A stretch of DNA of 64,000 bases from Deltaproteobacteria bacterium (lineage in GTDB: Bacteria > Desulfobacterota > Desulfarculia > Desulfarculales > Desulfarculaceae): NCBI GenBank assembly GCA_020444165.1, contig JAHLLK010000020.1:15867-79866 (forward strand), given 5' to 3'. A model generated the notes under the pieces. The model worked only from the letters and a program-made list of their open reading frames with translations, did not search any database and was not told the DNA's origin. Position numbers and translations under genes: made by a program. Shown here in pieces: positions 16,337 to 26,593 of this stretch (positions within the stretch are counted from its first letter, which is position 1; each line of letters starts with the position of its first letter).

Positions 16337-16909
16337 ATGCAGGATGGCTGGCAGGAAGAATCCAGCCGCACGGTTTTCCACCACCCGGTCTTGAGCCTCA
16401 GGAGCGTCAAGCGCTCCCTGGCCGGCGGCCCGGCCGCGGAATTCGTGGTGCTGGCTTGCCCCGACTGGGTCAACATCGTGGCCGAGACCCCGGAGGGCCG
16501 GGTGGTGCTGATCCGGCAGTTCCGGCACGGCAGCGGCGCCCGGGCTCTGGAGATACCCGGCGGCATGGTGGATCCCGGCGAGACCCCGGCCCAGGCGGCC
16601 CGGCGGGAGCTCAGGGAGGAGACCGGCTTCGAGGCCGGGGAACTGGTTTTTTTGGGCAAGGTCAACCCCAATCCGGCCCTGTTCAACAACACCTGTCACA
16701 CCTTCCTGGCCCGGGAGGCCAAACCCGGCGGCCCGGCCTCGCCCGAGGAGCACGAGCGCATCGAGGTGCTCACCGTGCCCCGGGGGGAGCTTCTGGGCCT
16801 GGTGCGCGACGGGGAAATCGATCACAGCCTGGTGGTGGCCGCGCTCACCTTCTACTGGCTGGCCCAGGGCGGCATCGCGGCCCCGCCCGGCGGCCCCGGG
16901 GGAGCTTGA
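16337..16909 (+). CDS. Nudix hydrolase, ADP-ribose pyrophosphatase type
   Basis: The 190-residue enzyme has a complete nudix box (GGMVDPGETPAQAARREL then REETGFEAG), in which the glutamates bind magnesium. The preceding VRLIRQFR-like strand (VVLIRQFRHGSGARALEIPGG) is typical of the ADP-ribose/sugar-nucleotide pyrophosphatase group (NudF-like). It would cleave ADP-ribose or a similar nucleoside diphosphate linked to a moiety X. ATG 16337 follows AAAGGAG at ideal distance, which rules out the longer upstream frame. It ends two bases before selA, so the two form an operon. Confidence 0.9.
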   Translation: MQDGWQEESSRTVFHHPVLSLRSVKRSLAGGPAAEFVVLACPDWVNIVAETPEGRVVLIRQFRHGSGARALEIPGGMVDPGETPAQAARRELREETGFEAGELVFLGKVNPNPALFNNTCHTFLAREAKPGGPASPEEHERIEVLTVPRGELLGLVRDGEIDHSLVVAALTFYWLAQGGIAAPPGGPGGA

Positions 16910-16911
16910 TC

Positions 16912-18315
<1,404 letters not shown>

Positions 18316-18462
18316 GGGGGCAGGGGCCGCGGGGAAGCGTCGGGGGATTTGGCCTCCCCAAGAGCGGGCGGAAACATTAAACTCTAACTGATGGTCAATC
18401 AGGCCGGAGGAGGCCCCCCGGGAACCAGGTGGACCGGGGAACCCAGCACACGGGAAGGGAAC

Positions 18463-21009
18463 ATGCTCAGCTTCGACGATCTCAGGAGATTCGAGGAAGT
18501 GCTGAAAGCCCCCTTCCGCCGGGCGCTGGAGGTGGGGCGGGTGGAGCTTTTGCCGCCGCCGGTGCCGGACCCGGACCACGCCGACCCCATGCTCACCGCG
18601 GTGGCCAAGGGCAAGGCCGCCTTTGACGAGGGCACCGGCCGGCTCCTCCTGCCCCTGTTCGAGCAGGGCCGCTTTTTGGCCATCCTCCAGATCTTCGACG
18701 TGCAGGCCGGCCAGTTGGGGCCCCAGGCCCGGCCCTTCCTCACCGCGGTGATGGAGGCGGCCCTGGAGCTGGTGCGGCTCCGCCTGGCCGCGGAAAAGGA
18801 CCCCCTCACCGGGCTGGCCAACGAGCACGCCCTGGAAGAGGCGGTGATCCGGGAGGCCAGCCGCCTGGCCCCCTCCCGCTCCCGGGGCCGGCCGGTGTTG
18901 GACGCGGCGGAGCAGACCCCGGGCATCTTCCTGTTGGCCATCCGCCCGGGCGGCCTGCCCCTTTGGCAGCACCGCTTCGGCCGCCGCTTTGGCCAGCGCA
19001 TCCTGAAGGAAGCGGCCTGGCGGGTGGCCGAGGGCTCCGGGGGAGCCATCTCGGCCGCGCGGCTGGGCGAGGCCTTTTTCCTTTTGGCCGGCGGGGGGCG
19101 CGAGGAAGCCCGGCGCATGGCCTCCCGGGTGCTGGAGAAGGTGGGGGGCCTGGAACTTTCCCCCGGCCCCGGGGCCGAGGCCTACCGCCCCGCCCTGCAC
19201 CTGGGCGCGGCCATCCTGGAGCCCGGCGAGGCCGGGGGGGTGCCGGCGGCCGAGGCCGCGGCCATGCTCCTGGTGCGGGCCCAGCGGGCCCTGGGGGTGG
19301 CGGGCCGCGCCGCCCCGGGCCAGATCCTGTTCTACGCCGACATCCTGGAAGAGGCCGGCCGGGTCAAGGAGGTGCGGCCCCTGAACCAGGTGGTGATCGA
19401 CCTGGGCCGGGCCGACGGCCTGGCCGAGGGCGAGCGTTTCCGGGTGGTGGCCCCGGGCGACAACGCCCAGGTCAAGGCCGAGATCCTGGTGAGCAAGGTG
19501 GGCGAGGAAGAGTCCCTGGCCGAGGTGGCCTCCCTGGGCGGGGCCGCCCCGCCCCTGGCTCCGGGCGACCGCCTGCGGCGGCTGCCCCGCCGGGAACGGG
19601 CCGCCCTGGAGCCCGGGCCGGAAGAGGAGATCGCCCTGGGCTCCCGCCGGGTGCGGGTCAGCCTGGACGAGTCCACCGGCCTGGTGTCGCGGCGCTCCTT
19701 CATGAGCCTGTTCGCCGAGCTGGCCTCCGAAGCCGAGGCCTTCAGCGTGGTGCTGGCCCGGGTGGAGGGCCTGGAGGGCACCCGGGAGATCAGCGGCCAG
19801 GTGGGAGCCGAGGCCCTGATGAAGTCCCTGGCCCGGGCCGGGCGCGAGGTGTTTCCCCCGGGCGCCGGGCTGGGCCTGTTTTTCCCGGACACCATCGCAG
19901 CCCTGTTGCCCGGCCTGAAGGTGGACCGCGGCCTGGAGCTGGCCCTGGCGTTCCTTTCCCGGGTGCGGCGGGAGGTGGAGCGCCCGGTGCGGGCCGGGGT
20001 GGCGGGCCATCCCCTGGAGGGGTTCCAGCCCGCGGAGGTTCTGGACAACGCGGCCAAGGCCCTGGTGCACGCCGGGTTCCTGGAGCCCTTTGAAGCGGCG
20101 GGGTTCGACGCGGTGAGCTTGAACATCTCCGGCGACCGCCTGTTCGACCAGGGGCGGCTCTCCGAGGCGGTGGCCGAATACGAGCGGGCCCTGGTGCTCT
20201 CGCCCCAGGAGCCCAACGTGTTGAACTCCCTGGGGGTCTGTTATGGCCAACTGGGCCAGGCCGGCCGGGCCATGGAGTTCTTCCAAAAGGCCCAGGCCGC
20301 CTCGCCCGACGATTTCATGGCCTACTACAACCTGGGCTGCGCCTTTTTGGCCAAGGAGCGGCTGACCGAGGCCCGGGAGCAATTGACCCTGGCCCTGGAA
20401 AAGAACCCCCAGCACGCGGACACGGTGTTCCAGATGGGGCGGCTGAACCAGATGGAGGGGCGCCTGTTGGAGGCCCGGGACCTGTTTTTGCGGGCGGCCG
20501 GCCTGCCGGGTTGCCGGGTGGCGGTGCACCGCCATTTGGGCGAGGTGCACATGGCCTTGGGCCGGGTGAAGGAGGCCGAGGAGTCCTTCAACCGGGCGGT
20601 GAAGGCCAACCCCCGGGACGCCGCCGGGCTCAGCGGCTTGGCCGCCCTGTACCTGGACCGGGGGGCCAACCGGGAGATAGCCCTCAGCCTGGCCCGCCGG
20701 GCCGTGGCCCTGGCCCCGGAGGAACCCCGCGGCCGCCGGGTCTTGGCCCGGGCCCTGGCCGAGACCGGCCGGGGCGCGGAAGCCACGGAGATCCTCACCC
20801 GGGCCGTGGCCGAGCTGCCCGGCGACCCCTACCTGGCCCTGATGCTGGGCCGCGACCTGGCCGCCCAGGGCCGGGTGGACGAGGCCCGCCGCCAGTTCCA
20901 GGCCGCCCTGAAGCTGGAGCCGGGCCTGGAGGAGGCCCGCCAGGAGCTGGCCGGGCTCAAGGCCGCGGCCGCCCCTGCCGCCCCTGCCGCCCCGCCCTCG
21001 GGAGATTAA
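18463..21009 (+). CDS. Multidomain protein: two degenerate GGDEF-like domains and C-terminal TPRs
   Basis: The 848-residue cytosolic protein has a helical/GAF-like start (1-110). A first GGDEF-like domain begins at DPLTGLANEHALEEAV (about 112) but has RLGEAFFLLAG where GGDEF is expected. A beta-rich segment follows (about 300-375, VVIDLGRADGLAEGERFRVV), resembling the FlgT C-terminal fold. A second GGDEF-like domain (STGLVSRRSFMSLF, about 401) has no GGDEF motif. About seven TPR units run from residue 554 to 840. Neither cyclase site looks able to make cyclic di-GMP, so a sensing or scaffolding role is more likely. ATG 18463 follows GGAAGGGAAC. It leads a tightly coupled operon with a deacetylase, a FemAB-like and a GNAT gene. 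Confidence 0.8.
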   Translation: MLSFDDLRRFEEVLKAPFRRALEVGRVELLPPPVPDPDHADPMLTAVAKGKAAFDEGTGRLLLPLFEQGRFLAILQIFDVQAGQLGPQARPFLTAVMEAALELVRLRLAAEKDPLTGLANEHALEEAVIREASRLAPSRSRGRPVLDAAEQTPGIFLLAIRPGGLPLWQHRFGRRFGQRILKEAAWRVAEGSGGAISAARLGEAFFLLAGGGREEARRMASRVLEKVGGLELSPGPGAEAYRPALHLGAAILEPGEAGGVPAAEAAAMLLVRAQRALGVAGRAAPGQILFYADILEEAGRVKEVRPLNQVVIDLGRADGLAEGERFRVVAPGDNAQVKAEILVSKVGEEESLAEVASLGGAAPPLAPGDRLRRLPRRERAALEPGPEEEIALGSRRVRVSLDESTGLVSRRSFMSLFAELASEAEAFSVVLARVEGLEGTREISGQVGAEALMKSLARAGREVFPPGAGLGLFFPDTIAALLPGLKVDRGLELALAFLSRVRREVERPVRAGVAGHPLEGFQPAEVLDNAAKALVHAGFLEPFEAAGFDAVSLNISGDRLFDQGRLSEAVAEYERALVLSPQEPNVLNSLGVCYGQLGQAGRAMEFFQKAQAASPDDFMAYYNLGCAFLAKERLTEAREQLTLALEKNPQHADTVFQMGRLNQMEGRLLEARDLFLRAAGLPGCRVAVHRHLGEVHMALGRVKEAEESFNRAVKANPRDAAGLSGLAALYLDRGANREIALSLARRAVALAPEEPRGRRVLARALAETGRGAEATEILTRAVAELPGDPYLALMLGRDLAAQGRVDEARRQFQAALKLEPGLEEARQELAGLKAAAAPAAPAAPPSGD

Positions 21010-21010
21010 G

Positions 21011-21979
21011 TTGGATTTGGCCGAGTTCACCGCGCGGGTGAGCCGGGATTGGCCGGCCATCACCGTACTCTATTACCACCAGGTCAGCGACCGTCCCCAC
21101 GCCCTGATCCCCCCGGAGCTGGTCTGCCCCCTGAACCGCTTCCGCCGCGAGATGGTCTGGATCAAGGAGAACTTCCGGGTGGTGAGCCTGCCCCGGGCCC
21201 TGGCCGAGGCGGCCCAGGGCGGGCCCTGGGAGCATCTCATGGTGGTCACCTTTGACGACGGGCTGGAGGGGGTGGCCCGCACCGCCTGGCCGGTGTTGAC
21301 CGAGCTGGGCATTCCCAGCACGGTGTTCGTGAACACCCGGGGCCTCATGGGCAAGCTCTCCTGGATCCTCATGGCCCACTACCTCTTGACCCACGGCACG
21401 GACTACGACCTCCAAAGGGCGGCCGGCGGCCCGGTGACCCGGGGCGAGTTCATCGGCCGGATCAAGGAGAACTTCTCCCTGGAGACCATGGCCCGCCTGG
21501 AGGAAGTGTTCGGGGCCCGGGCCGTGGGCCTGGCCTGGCCCTACATCACCCGCGAGCGCCTGGAGACCCGGGACGCCTCCCTGGTGAGCCTGGGCAGCCA
21601 CGGCCACAGCCACGTGATCCTCTCCAAGCTGGACCGGAGGGGCCAGAGCCAGGACCTGGACCTGGCCCACGAGACCCTGAAGGAGATGGAGGGGTATTTG
21701 GGCATGACCAGCCTGCCCTTTGGCTATCACGGCAGTTGGGACTATTTCACCGAGGCCTGGCTCAAGGCCCGGGGCCGGGGCTATCTCATCACCGCCTACG
21801 GCGGGCTCAACTGGCGGGGGGCCAAGGCGGCCCGGGGGCTCCGGGAGGTCCGGCGCATCGAGTCGGCCGGGCATCTGGCCGCGCTGCCGGCCCTGTTGTG
21901 GCAGGGCTGGAGCCGCCAGCGGGGGCTCATGGCCGCGGCCAAGCGCTATCTTTGGCGGGTGGCCGGGGTGAAGACGTGA
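21011..21979 (+). CDS. Polysaccharide deacetylase family protein (NodB-like)
   Basis: The 322-residue protein has a NodB-type deacetylase fold. TVLYYHQVSD is the opening strand, VVTFDDGLEG contains the catalytic-base and metal-binding aspartates, and LGSHGHSHVILS supplies the HX3H metal histidines. It would remove N- or O-acetyl groups from a surface polysaccharide or its precursor. There is no signal peptide, so it probably acts in the cytoplasm or is membrane-associated. The TTG start at 21011, with GGGAG upstream, lies one base after the TPR-protein stop, showing coupling. The gene overlaps the FemAB-like gene by four bases. The combination suggests making or modifying a cell-envelope glycan. 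Confidence 0.88.
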   Translation: MDLAEFTARVSRDWPAITVLYYHQVSDRPHALIPPELVCPLNRFRREMVWIKENFRVVSLPRALAEAAQGGPWEHLMVVTFDDGLEGVARTAWPVLTELGIPSTVFVNTRGLMGKLSWILMAHYLLTHGTDYDLQRAAGGPVTRGEFIGRIKENFSLETMARLEEVFGARAVGLAWPYITRERLETRDASLVSLGSHGHSHVILSKLDRRGQSQDLDLAHETLKEMEGYLGMTSLPFGYHGSWDYFTEAWLKARGRGYLITAYGGLNWRGAKAARGLREVRRIESAGHLAALPALLWQGWSRQRGLMAAAKRYLWRVAGVKT

Positions 21980-23028
21980 GCGACTGGGCCGTGGAGGTGG
22001 ACGGCCGGGACCGGGCCGGCTGGGAGGAGTTGGGCGACGCCTTTGCCGACGCCTCCCTGTTCCAGAGCCATGCCTACGGGGCGCTCCGCTGGGGCGCGGC
22101 CAACTTGAGCCATCTGGTGCTCTCCTGTCAGGGCCGGCCGGTGGCCGCGGCCCAGGTGCGCCTGGTGCGCCTGCCCGTGGCCGGGGCCGGCGCGGCCTAT
22201 GTCTCCTGGGGCCCCCTGCACCGCCCCCGGGCCGGCGGGGCTCCGGCCGAGACCCTGGAGCGGGCCGTGGCCGCCCTGGTGCAGGAATACAGCCAGCGCC
22301 GTGGCCTGGTGCTCCGCCTGGTGCCCCGCCTGGAGGACGACCCGGCGGGCCGGGCCCGGGAGCTGCTCACCCGCCACGGCCTGGCGCCCCTGGAGGAGGA
22401 GCGGCCCTACCACACCTATGTCCTGGACCTGGGGCTCGCGGAGAGCGAACTGCGCGACAGCCTGCACGGCAAATGGCGGAGCCGCCTCAAGAAGACCCTG
22501 GAGGCCCCCCTGGAGCTGGCCTGGGGGCAGGAGGCCGGGCTGTACCAGGAGTTCGCGGCGCTTTTCCAGGAGATGAGCCAGCGCAAGGGCTTTGAGGACC
22601 TCTCCGACGTGCCCTTGTTGGGCCGGGTGCAGGAGGATTTGCCCCCCCGGCACAAGATGCTCCTGGCCGTGGCCCGCCACGAGGGCCGGGCCGTGGCCGC
22701 CGTGGCCGCCACCACCCAGGGCGACACCGCGGTGTACTACCTGGGGGCCTCCAGCCCGGAAGGCCGGGACCTGGGGGCCAGCTACCTGTTGCAATGGCAG
22801 ATGCTCTTGAGGCTGCGGGAAAGGGGCTTTGCCGCCTACGACCTGGGCGGGGTGAACCCTGCCGGCAACCCCGGGGTGCACGAGTTCAAACAGCGCCTGG
22901 CCGGCAAGAGGGGCCGCGAGGTGCGTTTCGTGGGGCAGTGGCAGGGGGGCGGCGGCACGCTGTCCCGCTGGGCCGCCTCGGGCGGCGAGAAAATCCGCCG
23001 GGCGCTCCGGAAACGGCCCGGCGGATGA
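21976..23028 (+). CDS. FemAB-like / GNAT-superfamily acyltransferase
   Basis: The 350-residue cytosolic protein resembles the FemAB/BioF2 (Acetyltransf_6) family of duplicated GNAT folds. ASLFQSHAYGALRWGAANL is the typical N-terminal start. YHTYVLDLGLAESELRDSLHGKWRSRLKKTLE marks the tRNA- or substrate-binding centre. GASYLLQWQMLLRLRERGFAAYDLGG plus VHEFKQRLAGKRGREVRFVG closes the second fold. FemAB proteins attach amino acids from aminoacyl-tRNA to lipid II; relatives in envelope-polysaccharide clusters have unknown acceptors. GTG 21976 overlaps the deacetylase stop (GTGA), and its own stop overlaps the next start (ATGA). Confidence 0.8.
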   Translation: MSDWAVEVDGRDRAGWEELGDAFADASLFQSHAYGALRWGAANLSHLVLSCQGRPVAAAQVRLVRLPVAGAGAAYVSWGPLHRPRAGGAPAETLERAVAALVQEYSQRRGLVLRLVPRLEDDPAGRARELLTRHGLAPLEEERPYHTYVLDLGLAESELRDSLHGKWRSRLKKTLEAPLELAWGQEAGLYQEFAALFQEMSQRKGFEDLSDVPLLGRVQEDLPPRHKMLLAVARHEGRAVAAVAATTQGDTAVYYLGASSPEGRDLGASYLLQWQMLLRLRERGFAAYDLGGVNPAGNPGVHEFKQRLAGKRGREVRFVGQWQGGGGTLSRWAASGGEKIRRALRKRPGG

Positions 23029-23759
23029 GTTCGCGCCGCGCCGCCATCGTCCTGGTGGAGCTGGCCCGCCAGCTCCGCAACTTCGCCTGGCGGCTGGAGG
23101 AGTTCAACCTCCTGACCAAGGACCTGGGTCCGGACGATCTGGCCCCCCGCCCCCCGGCCGGGGGCTGGCCCGCGCGGGTGGAGCTGTTGGACCAGGACAC
23201 CCCCCGGCTGCGGGAATTGATGGCCCGGCGCTATGTGCCGCCCCGGGCCGATCCCGGCGCGTGGCTGGCCAAGATGCGCCACCGGTTCCTGGCGGGCTCC
23301 CTGGTCTATGTCCTGGTGCGGGAAGGCCGCCCCCTGGGCTGGATCTGGCGGAACTCCCGCTCCTACCTCATCGAACCCCTGGACGACCTGCGGCCCCGTC
23401 CGCGGGAAGCCGTGTTTTACGACGTGTATCTCTTGCCCGAGGCGCGGGGACAAGGTTTTTACCGGGACTTTTTCCGGCGGGCCGCCGCGGCCGAGGCCCG
23501 GGCCGGCAATGACCTGCTCTCCCTGGTGGTGGCCGGGGCCAACCGGGCCAGCCTGGCCGCCCACCACAAAGCCGGCCTGGAGAGAATCGCCCTGAAGCAC
23601 TTTTACCTGCGCTGCCTGGGCCTCACCCGCCAGGCCCGCCAACCGGGGCCCTTTCCCCTGGCCCGGGAGCTGGCCGAGCCCTACCGCCCGGGCCGCACCC
23701 TGCTGCTGGCCCTGGGCCTGGGCAAGGCGCCCGCGCCGCCCGGGACCCCGGCCGCGTGA
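23025..23759 (+). CDS. GNAT-family N-acetyltransferase-like protein
   Basis: The 244-residue protein has a central GNAT-like fold: VYVLVREGRPLGWIWR (strands), EAVFYDVYLLPEARGQGFYRDFFRRAAAAE (acetyl-CoA pyrophosphate loop EARGQGF) and LVVAGANRASLAAHHKAGLERI. An N-terminal helical region of about 80 residues (RAAIVLVELARQLRNFAWRL) precedes it, and a C-terminal arm follows. It would transfer an acyl group from acyl-CoA to an unknown amine or sugar. It is the last gene of the four-gene coupled run; element A copy 4 follows. The acceptor may be the same glycan handled by the deacetylase, by inference only. Confidence 0.75.
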   Translation: MSSRRAAIVLVELARQLRNFAWRLEEFNLLTKDLGPDDLAPRPPAGGWPARVELLDQDTPRLRELMARRYVPPRADPGAWLAKMRHRFLAGSLVYVLVREGRPLGWIWRNSRSYLIEPLDDLRPRPREAVFYDVYLLPEARGQGFYRDFFRRAAAAEARAGNDLLSLVVAGANRASLAAHHKAGLERIALKHFYLRCLGLTRQARQPGPFPLARELAEPYRPGRTLLLALGLGKAPAPPGTPAA

Positions 23760-23831
23760 GCGGGGCGGCCCCGCGCCGGACCGGGACAAACCCCCGGAAA
23801 GCGTGCTATCCTTTTAGACTAGGAGTCTATT

Positions 23832-23963
23832 GGAGAGAGGGGAAGAGGTGGGGGAAAACCAAGGGGTCCCCGGAAAAGCGCAGCTTTTCTGGGGTGCGAA
23901 CCCCATTTTGTGAACAAAAAGGGGTCTTCCCCCCCACCCCCTTTCCCCAAAATAAACTTTTTA
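23832..23963 (+). repeat. Element A, copy 4, with extra palindrome in the left arm
   Basis: Follows the GNAT gene stop in gene direction. The usual arms (GGTGGGGGAAAACC, GGGGTCTTCCCCCC, CCCCTTTCCCCAAAA) and the centre TTTTGTGAACAAAAAGGGG are present. An additional palindrome, GGAAAAGCGCAGCTTTTC flanked by GGGGTCCCC, is inserted in the left arm. Between 23966 and 24108 I see no further element or gene. Confidence 0.8.
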
Positions 23964-24108
23964 GTTTGCATCAGCCTCTTAAATATGGCGGGACCTGCCC
24001 CGCGCCGATCCGGCGGGCGGCCCGCCGCCTGCGCCCGAACCCCAACTCCGAGGCCGCCGGCCGCGGCGGGTCCTGCCCAGGGCCCCCGCAGGCCCGGCGG
24101 GGAACGCC

Positions 24109-25164
24109 ATGCTGACACTAATTCTGGCCGTGGGCACCTCCGTGGTAGTCTCGGCCCTCTGCTCTCTCCTGGAATCGGTGCTGTACTCCACCCGCCTCAT
24201 CACCGTGGCGGCGGCCGAGGCCACCCACCCCCGCCGGGCCGACGCCATGCGGCTGTTGGTGCAGGAAGTGGACCGCCCCCTGGCGGCCATCCTCATCCTG
24301 AACACCCTGGCCAACACGGCCGGCGCCTCCCTGGCCGGCTGGGCCGCGGGCCAGATCTGGGGCCCCCACTCCCTGGTGGTGTTTTCGGTGGCCTTCACCC
24401 TGGCCATCCTGCTGCTTAGCGAGATCGTGCCCAAGACCGTGGGGGCCGTGTACTGGCGGGTCTTGTGGCGCTGGTCGGTGCCCATGTTGGAGGTGATGAT
24501 CACCTTCCTCACCCCCCTGATCTGGCTGACCCGCATGATCACCCGCCTCATCCAAAAGCAGGGGGCCAAGGCCAAGAACCCCCTGGTGAGCGAGGCCGAG
24601 ATCGTGGCCGCGGCCCGCCTGGGCCAGCACGGCGGCGAGATCAGCAAGTTGGAGGCGGACATGATCAAGAACATCGTGGGGCTGGAGGACATCCCGGCCG
24701 AGCGGATCATGACCCCCCGCACCGTGATGTTCATTGCCGACGGCAACCTGCCCCTGAGCGAGGTGCAGGCCGAGGCCCGGGATTGGCCCTTTTCCCGGGT
24801 GCCGGTCTATTTGGACGGACCCGAGGACATCGTGGGCTATGTGCTCAAGAACGAGGTCTGCCGCCGGCAGGCGCCGGCCGAGGGGCCGGAGCCGAACTTG
24901 GCCAGCCTGGCCCAACCGGCGCGTTTCGTGCCCCCCTCGGCCAACGCCCTGAACCTCCTGAACCTGTTTTTACGCCGCCACGAGCACCTTTACCTCGTGG
25001 TGGACGAATATGGCGGCATAATGGGGGTGGTGACCCTGGAGGACGTCCTGGAGTCCCTGGTGGGCTCGGAGATCGTGGACGAAAAAGACATGGTGGTGGA
25101 TTTGCAGGAGCTGGCCCGCCTGCGGGGGCGGGAGGTCTTGGGGGTCGGCCGGAGGGAGGAATGA
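24109..25164 (+). CDS. CNNM/CorC-type membrane protein with CBS pair
   Basis: The 351-residue protein has an N-terminal DUF21 (CNNM) domain with three to four membrane segments (VVVSALCSLLESVLYSTRL, LAILLLSEIVPKTVGAVYW). This is followed by the acidic-helix linker EISKLEADMIKNIVGLEDIPAERIM and two CBS domains (RIMTPRTVMFIAD and LVVDEYGGIMGVVTLEDVLE). Family members move magnesium or sodium ions, with nucleotide binding to the CBS pair as control. The C-terminal transporter-associated domain of CorC/HlyC is missing here. ATG 24109 has GGGGAACG upstream. It overlaps the next gene start by four bases, making a coupled operon. Confidence 0.88.
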   Translation: MLTLILAVGTSVVVSALCSLLESVLYSTRLITVAAAEATHPRRADAMRLLVQEVDRPLAAILILNTLANTAGASLAGWAAGQIWGPHSLVVFSVAFTLAILLLSEIVPKTVGAVYWRVLWRWSVPMLEVMITFLTPLIWLTRMITRLIQKQGAKAKNPLVSEAEIVAAARLGQHGGEISKLEADMIKNIVGLEDIPAERIMTPRTVMFIADGNLPLSEVQAEARDWPFSRVPVYLDGPEDIVGYVLKNEVCRRQAPAEGPEPNLASLAQPARFVPPSANALNLLNLFLRRHEHLYLVVDEYGGIMGVVTLEDVLESLVGSEIVDEKDMVVDLQELARLRGREVLGVGRREE

Positions 25165-26531
25165 TGCCCGAGTACGATTACGACGTATTGGTCCTGGGTG
25201 GGGGCGGCAGCGCCGGCTTCACCGCCGCCACCACGGCCATGAAGCACAGCGAGCTGGTGGGCATGGTGGAAAACGCGCGCCTCGGCGGCCTGTGCATCCT
25301 GGCCGGCTGCATGCCCAGCAAGGCCTTGTTGCACAGCGCGGCCTCGGTGCACGCCCTGGGCGGGGCGGGCCGCGAGGTCTACCCCAAGGTGCGGGACTTC
25401 AAGCGGGCCGTGGTGGACTACCTGGCCGGGGGCCGCGAGGAAGACGTGGCGGCCAAGCAGGAAGAGGGTCTGCACGTGATCCGGGGTACGGCCCGTTTCC
25501 GGGACCCCCACACCGTGGAGGTGGACGGCAACCCCATCAGCGCCGCCGCGGTGGTGGTGGCCACGGGCAGCCGGGAGCAGGTGCCGCCCATCCCCGGCCT
25601 GGACCAGGTGGAATACCTGGACTCCACCTCCCTCATGGTGCTGCCCGAGCTGCCGGAATCGGTGGTTATCCTGGGCGGCGGCACCGTAGCCGTGGAGATG
25701 GCCCAATACCTCATCCGCATGGGGGTGAAGGTCTCCGTGGTCCAACGGAGTTCCCACCTCTTGAGCAGTCTGGACCCCCGGGTGGGCCGCATCCTGGCCG
25801 AGAAGCTCACCGAGGAAGGCGGCCAAATCTACACCGGCACCGAGATCCGCGCGGTGAAGCGCGGCGGCGGGGGGGTGGTGGTGAACTTCCTGCACCAGGA
25901 CCAGGAGGTCATTCTGAGCGCCCAGCGCCTCTTGTTGGCCGTGGGCCGCGTGCCGGACATCGCGGACCTGGCCCTGGAGCGGGCCGGAGTGGACCGGAAC
26001 GCCAAGGGCCGGCTCAAGGTGGACCGCTTCATGCGCACCAGCCAGCCCCACATCTTCGCGGCCGGCGACGTCACCGGCCTCGACATGATCGTCAACCTGG
26101 CCATTGCCCAGGGCAAGGCCGCGGGCTACAACGCCGTGCACCCCGAGGCTCCCCGGGAGGTGGAGGACCGGGTCATGCCCCAGGCCATCTTCACTGACCC
26201 GGAGTACGCCCGGGTGGGGCTCACCACGGCCCAGGCCAAGCGGGAGGGGCGGGCCACGGTCAGCGGGGAGTACAGCCTGGAGGAGATGGGCGTGGCCCGC
26301 ACCTATCCCGAGCGGCTGCAGGGCTTCATGAGCCTGGTGGCCGACGCCGGGGACGGGCGCATCCTGGGCGGTGAGCTTTTGTGCCCCGGGGCCTCGCTGA
26401 TCATCCACGAGGTGGCCCTGGCCATGCAATTGCACGGGACGGTGCGGGACCTGCGGAAGATGTCCCACATCCATCCCTGTCTTTCCGAGATCGTGGAGTC
26501 GGCCGCCTATCAGGTCAGAATTCCGGGCTGA
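25161..26531 (+). CDS. Pyridine nucleotide-disulfide oxidoreductase (dihydrolipoamide dehydrogenase-like)
   Basis: The 456-residue flavoenzyme of the class I disulfide reductase family has an FAD fold (YDVLVLGGGGSAG) and a redox-active CX4C (GLCILAGCMPSKAL). An NAD(P) fold (VVILGGGTVAVEMAQYL), the second FAD motif (IFAAGDVTG) and the C-terminal base HIHPCLSEI from the partner subunit are also present. It is probably a soluble homodimer. It is closer to the mercuric-reductase/Lpd-like uncharacterised group than to a true Lpd, and no lipoyl enzyme genes lie nearby. ATG 25161 and ATG 25164 follow GGAGGGAGGA. It overlaps the CNNM gene stop. The disulfide substrate is unknown. Confidence 0.9.
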   Translation: MMPEYDYDVLVLGGGGSAGFTAATTAMKHSELVGMVENARLGGLCILAGCMPSKALLHSAASVHALGGAGREVYPKVRDFKRAVVDYLAGGREEDVAAKQEEGLHVIRGTARFRDPHTVEVDGNPISAAAVVVATGSREQVPPIPGLDQVEYLDSTSLMVLPELPESVVILGGGTVAVEMAQYLIRMGVKVSVVQRSSHLLSSLDPRVGRILAEKLTEEGGQIYTGTEIRAVKRGGGGVVVNFLHQDQEVILSAQRLLLAVGRVPDIADLALERAGVDRNAKGRLKVDRFMRTSQPHIFAAGDVTGLDMIVNLAIAQGKAAGYNAVHPEAPREVEDRVMPQAIFTDPEYARVGLTTAQAKREGRATVSGEYSLEEMGVARTYPERLQGFMSLVADAGDGRILGGELLCPGASLIIHEVALAMQLHGTVRDLRKMSHIHPCLSEIVESAAYQVRIPG

Positions 26532-26593
26532 GCCCCGCCGGCCCGGGCAAAGCAGGCTGGTCTTTCGCCGCCTGCCCCCGAAAAGGATAATTC

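Noticed and set aside
18316..18462. tRNA(Sec) next to selA
   Set aside because: No long acceptor or extra arm and no CCA-ending cloverleaf can be folded here.
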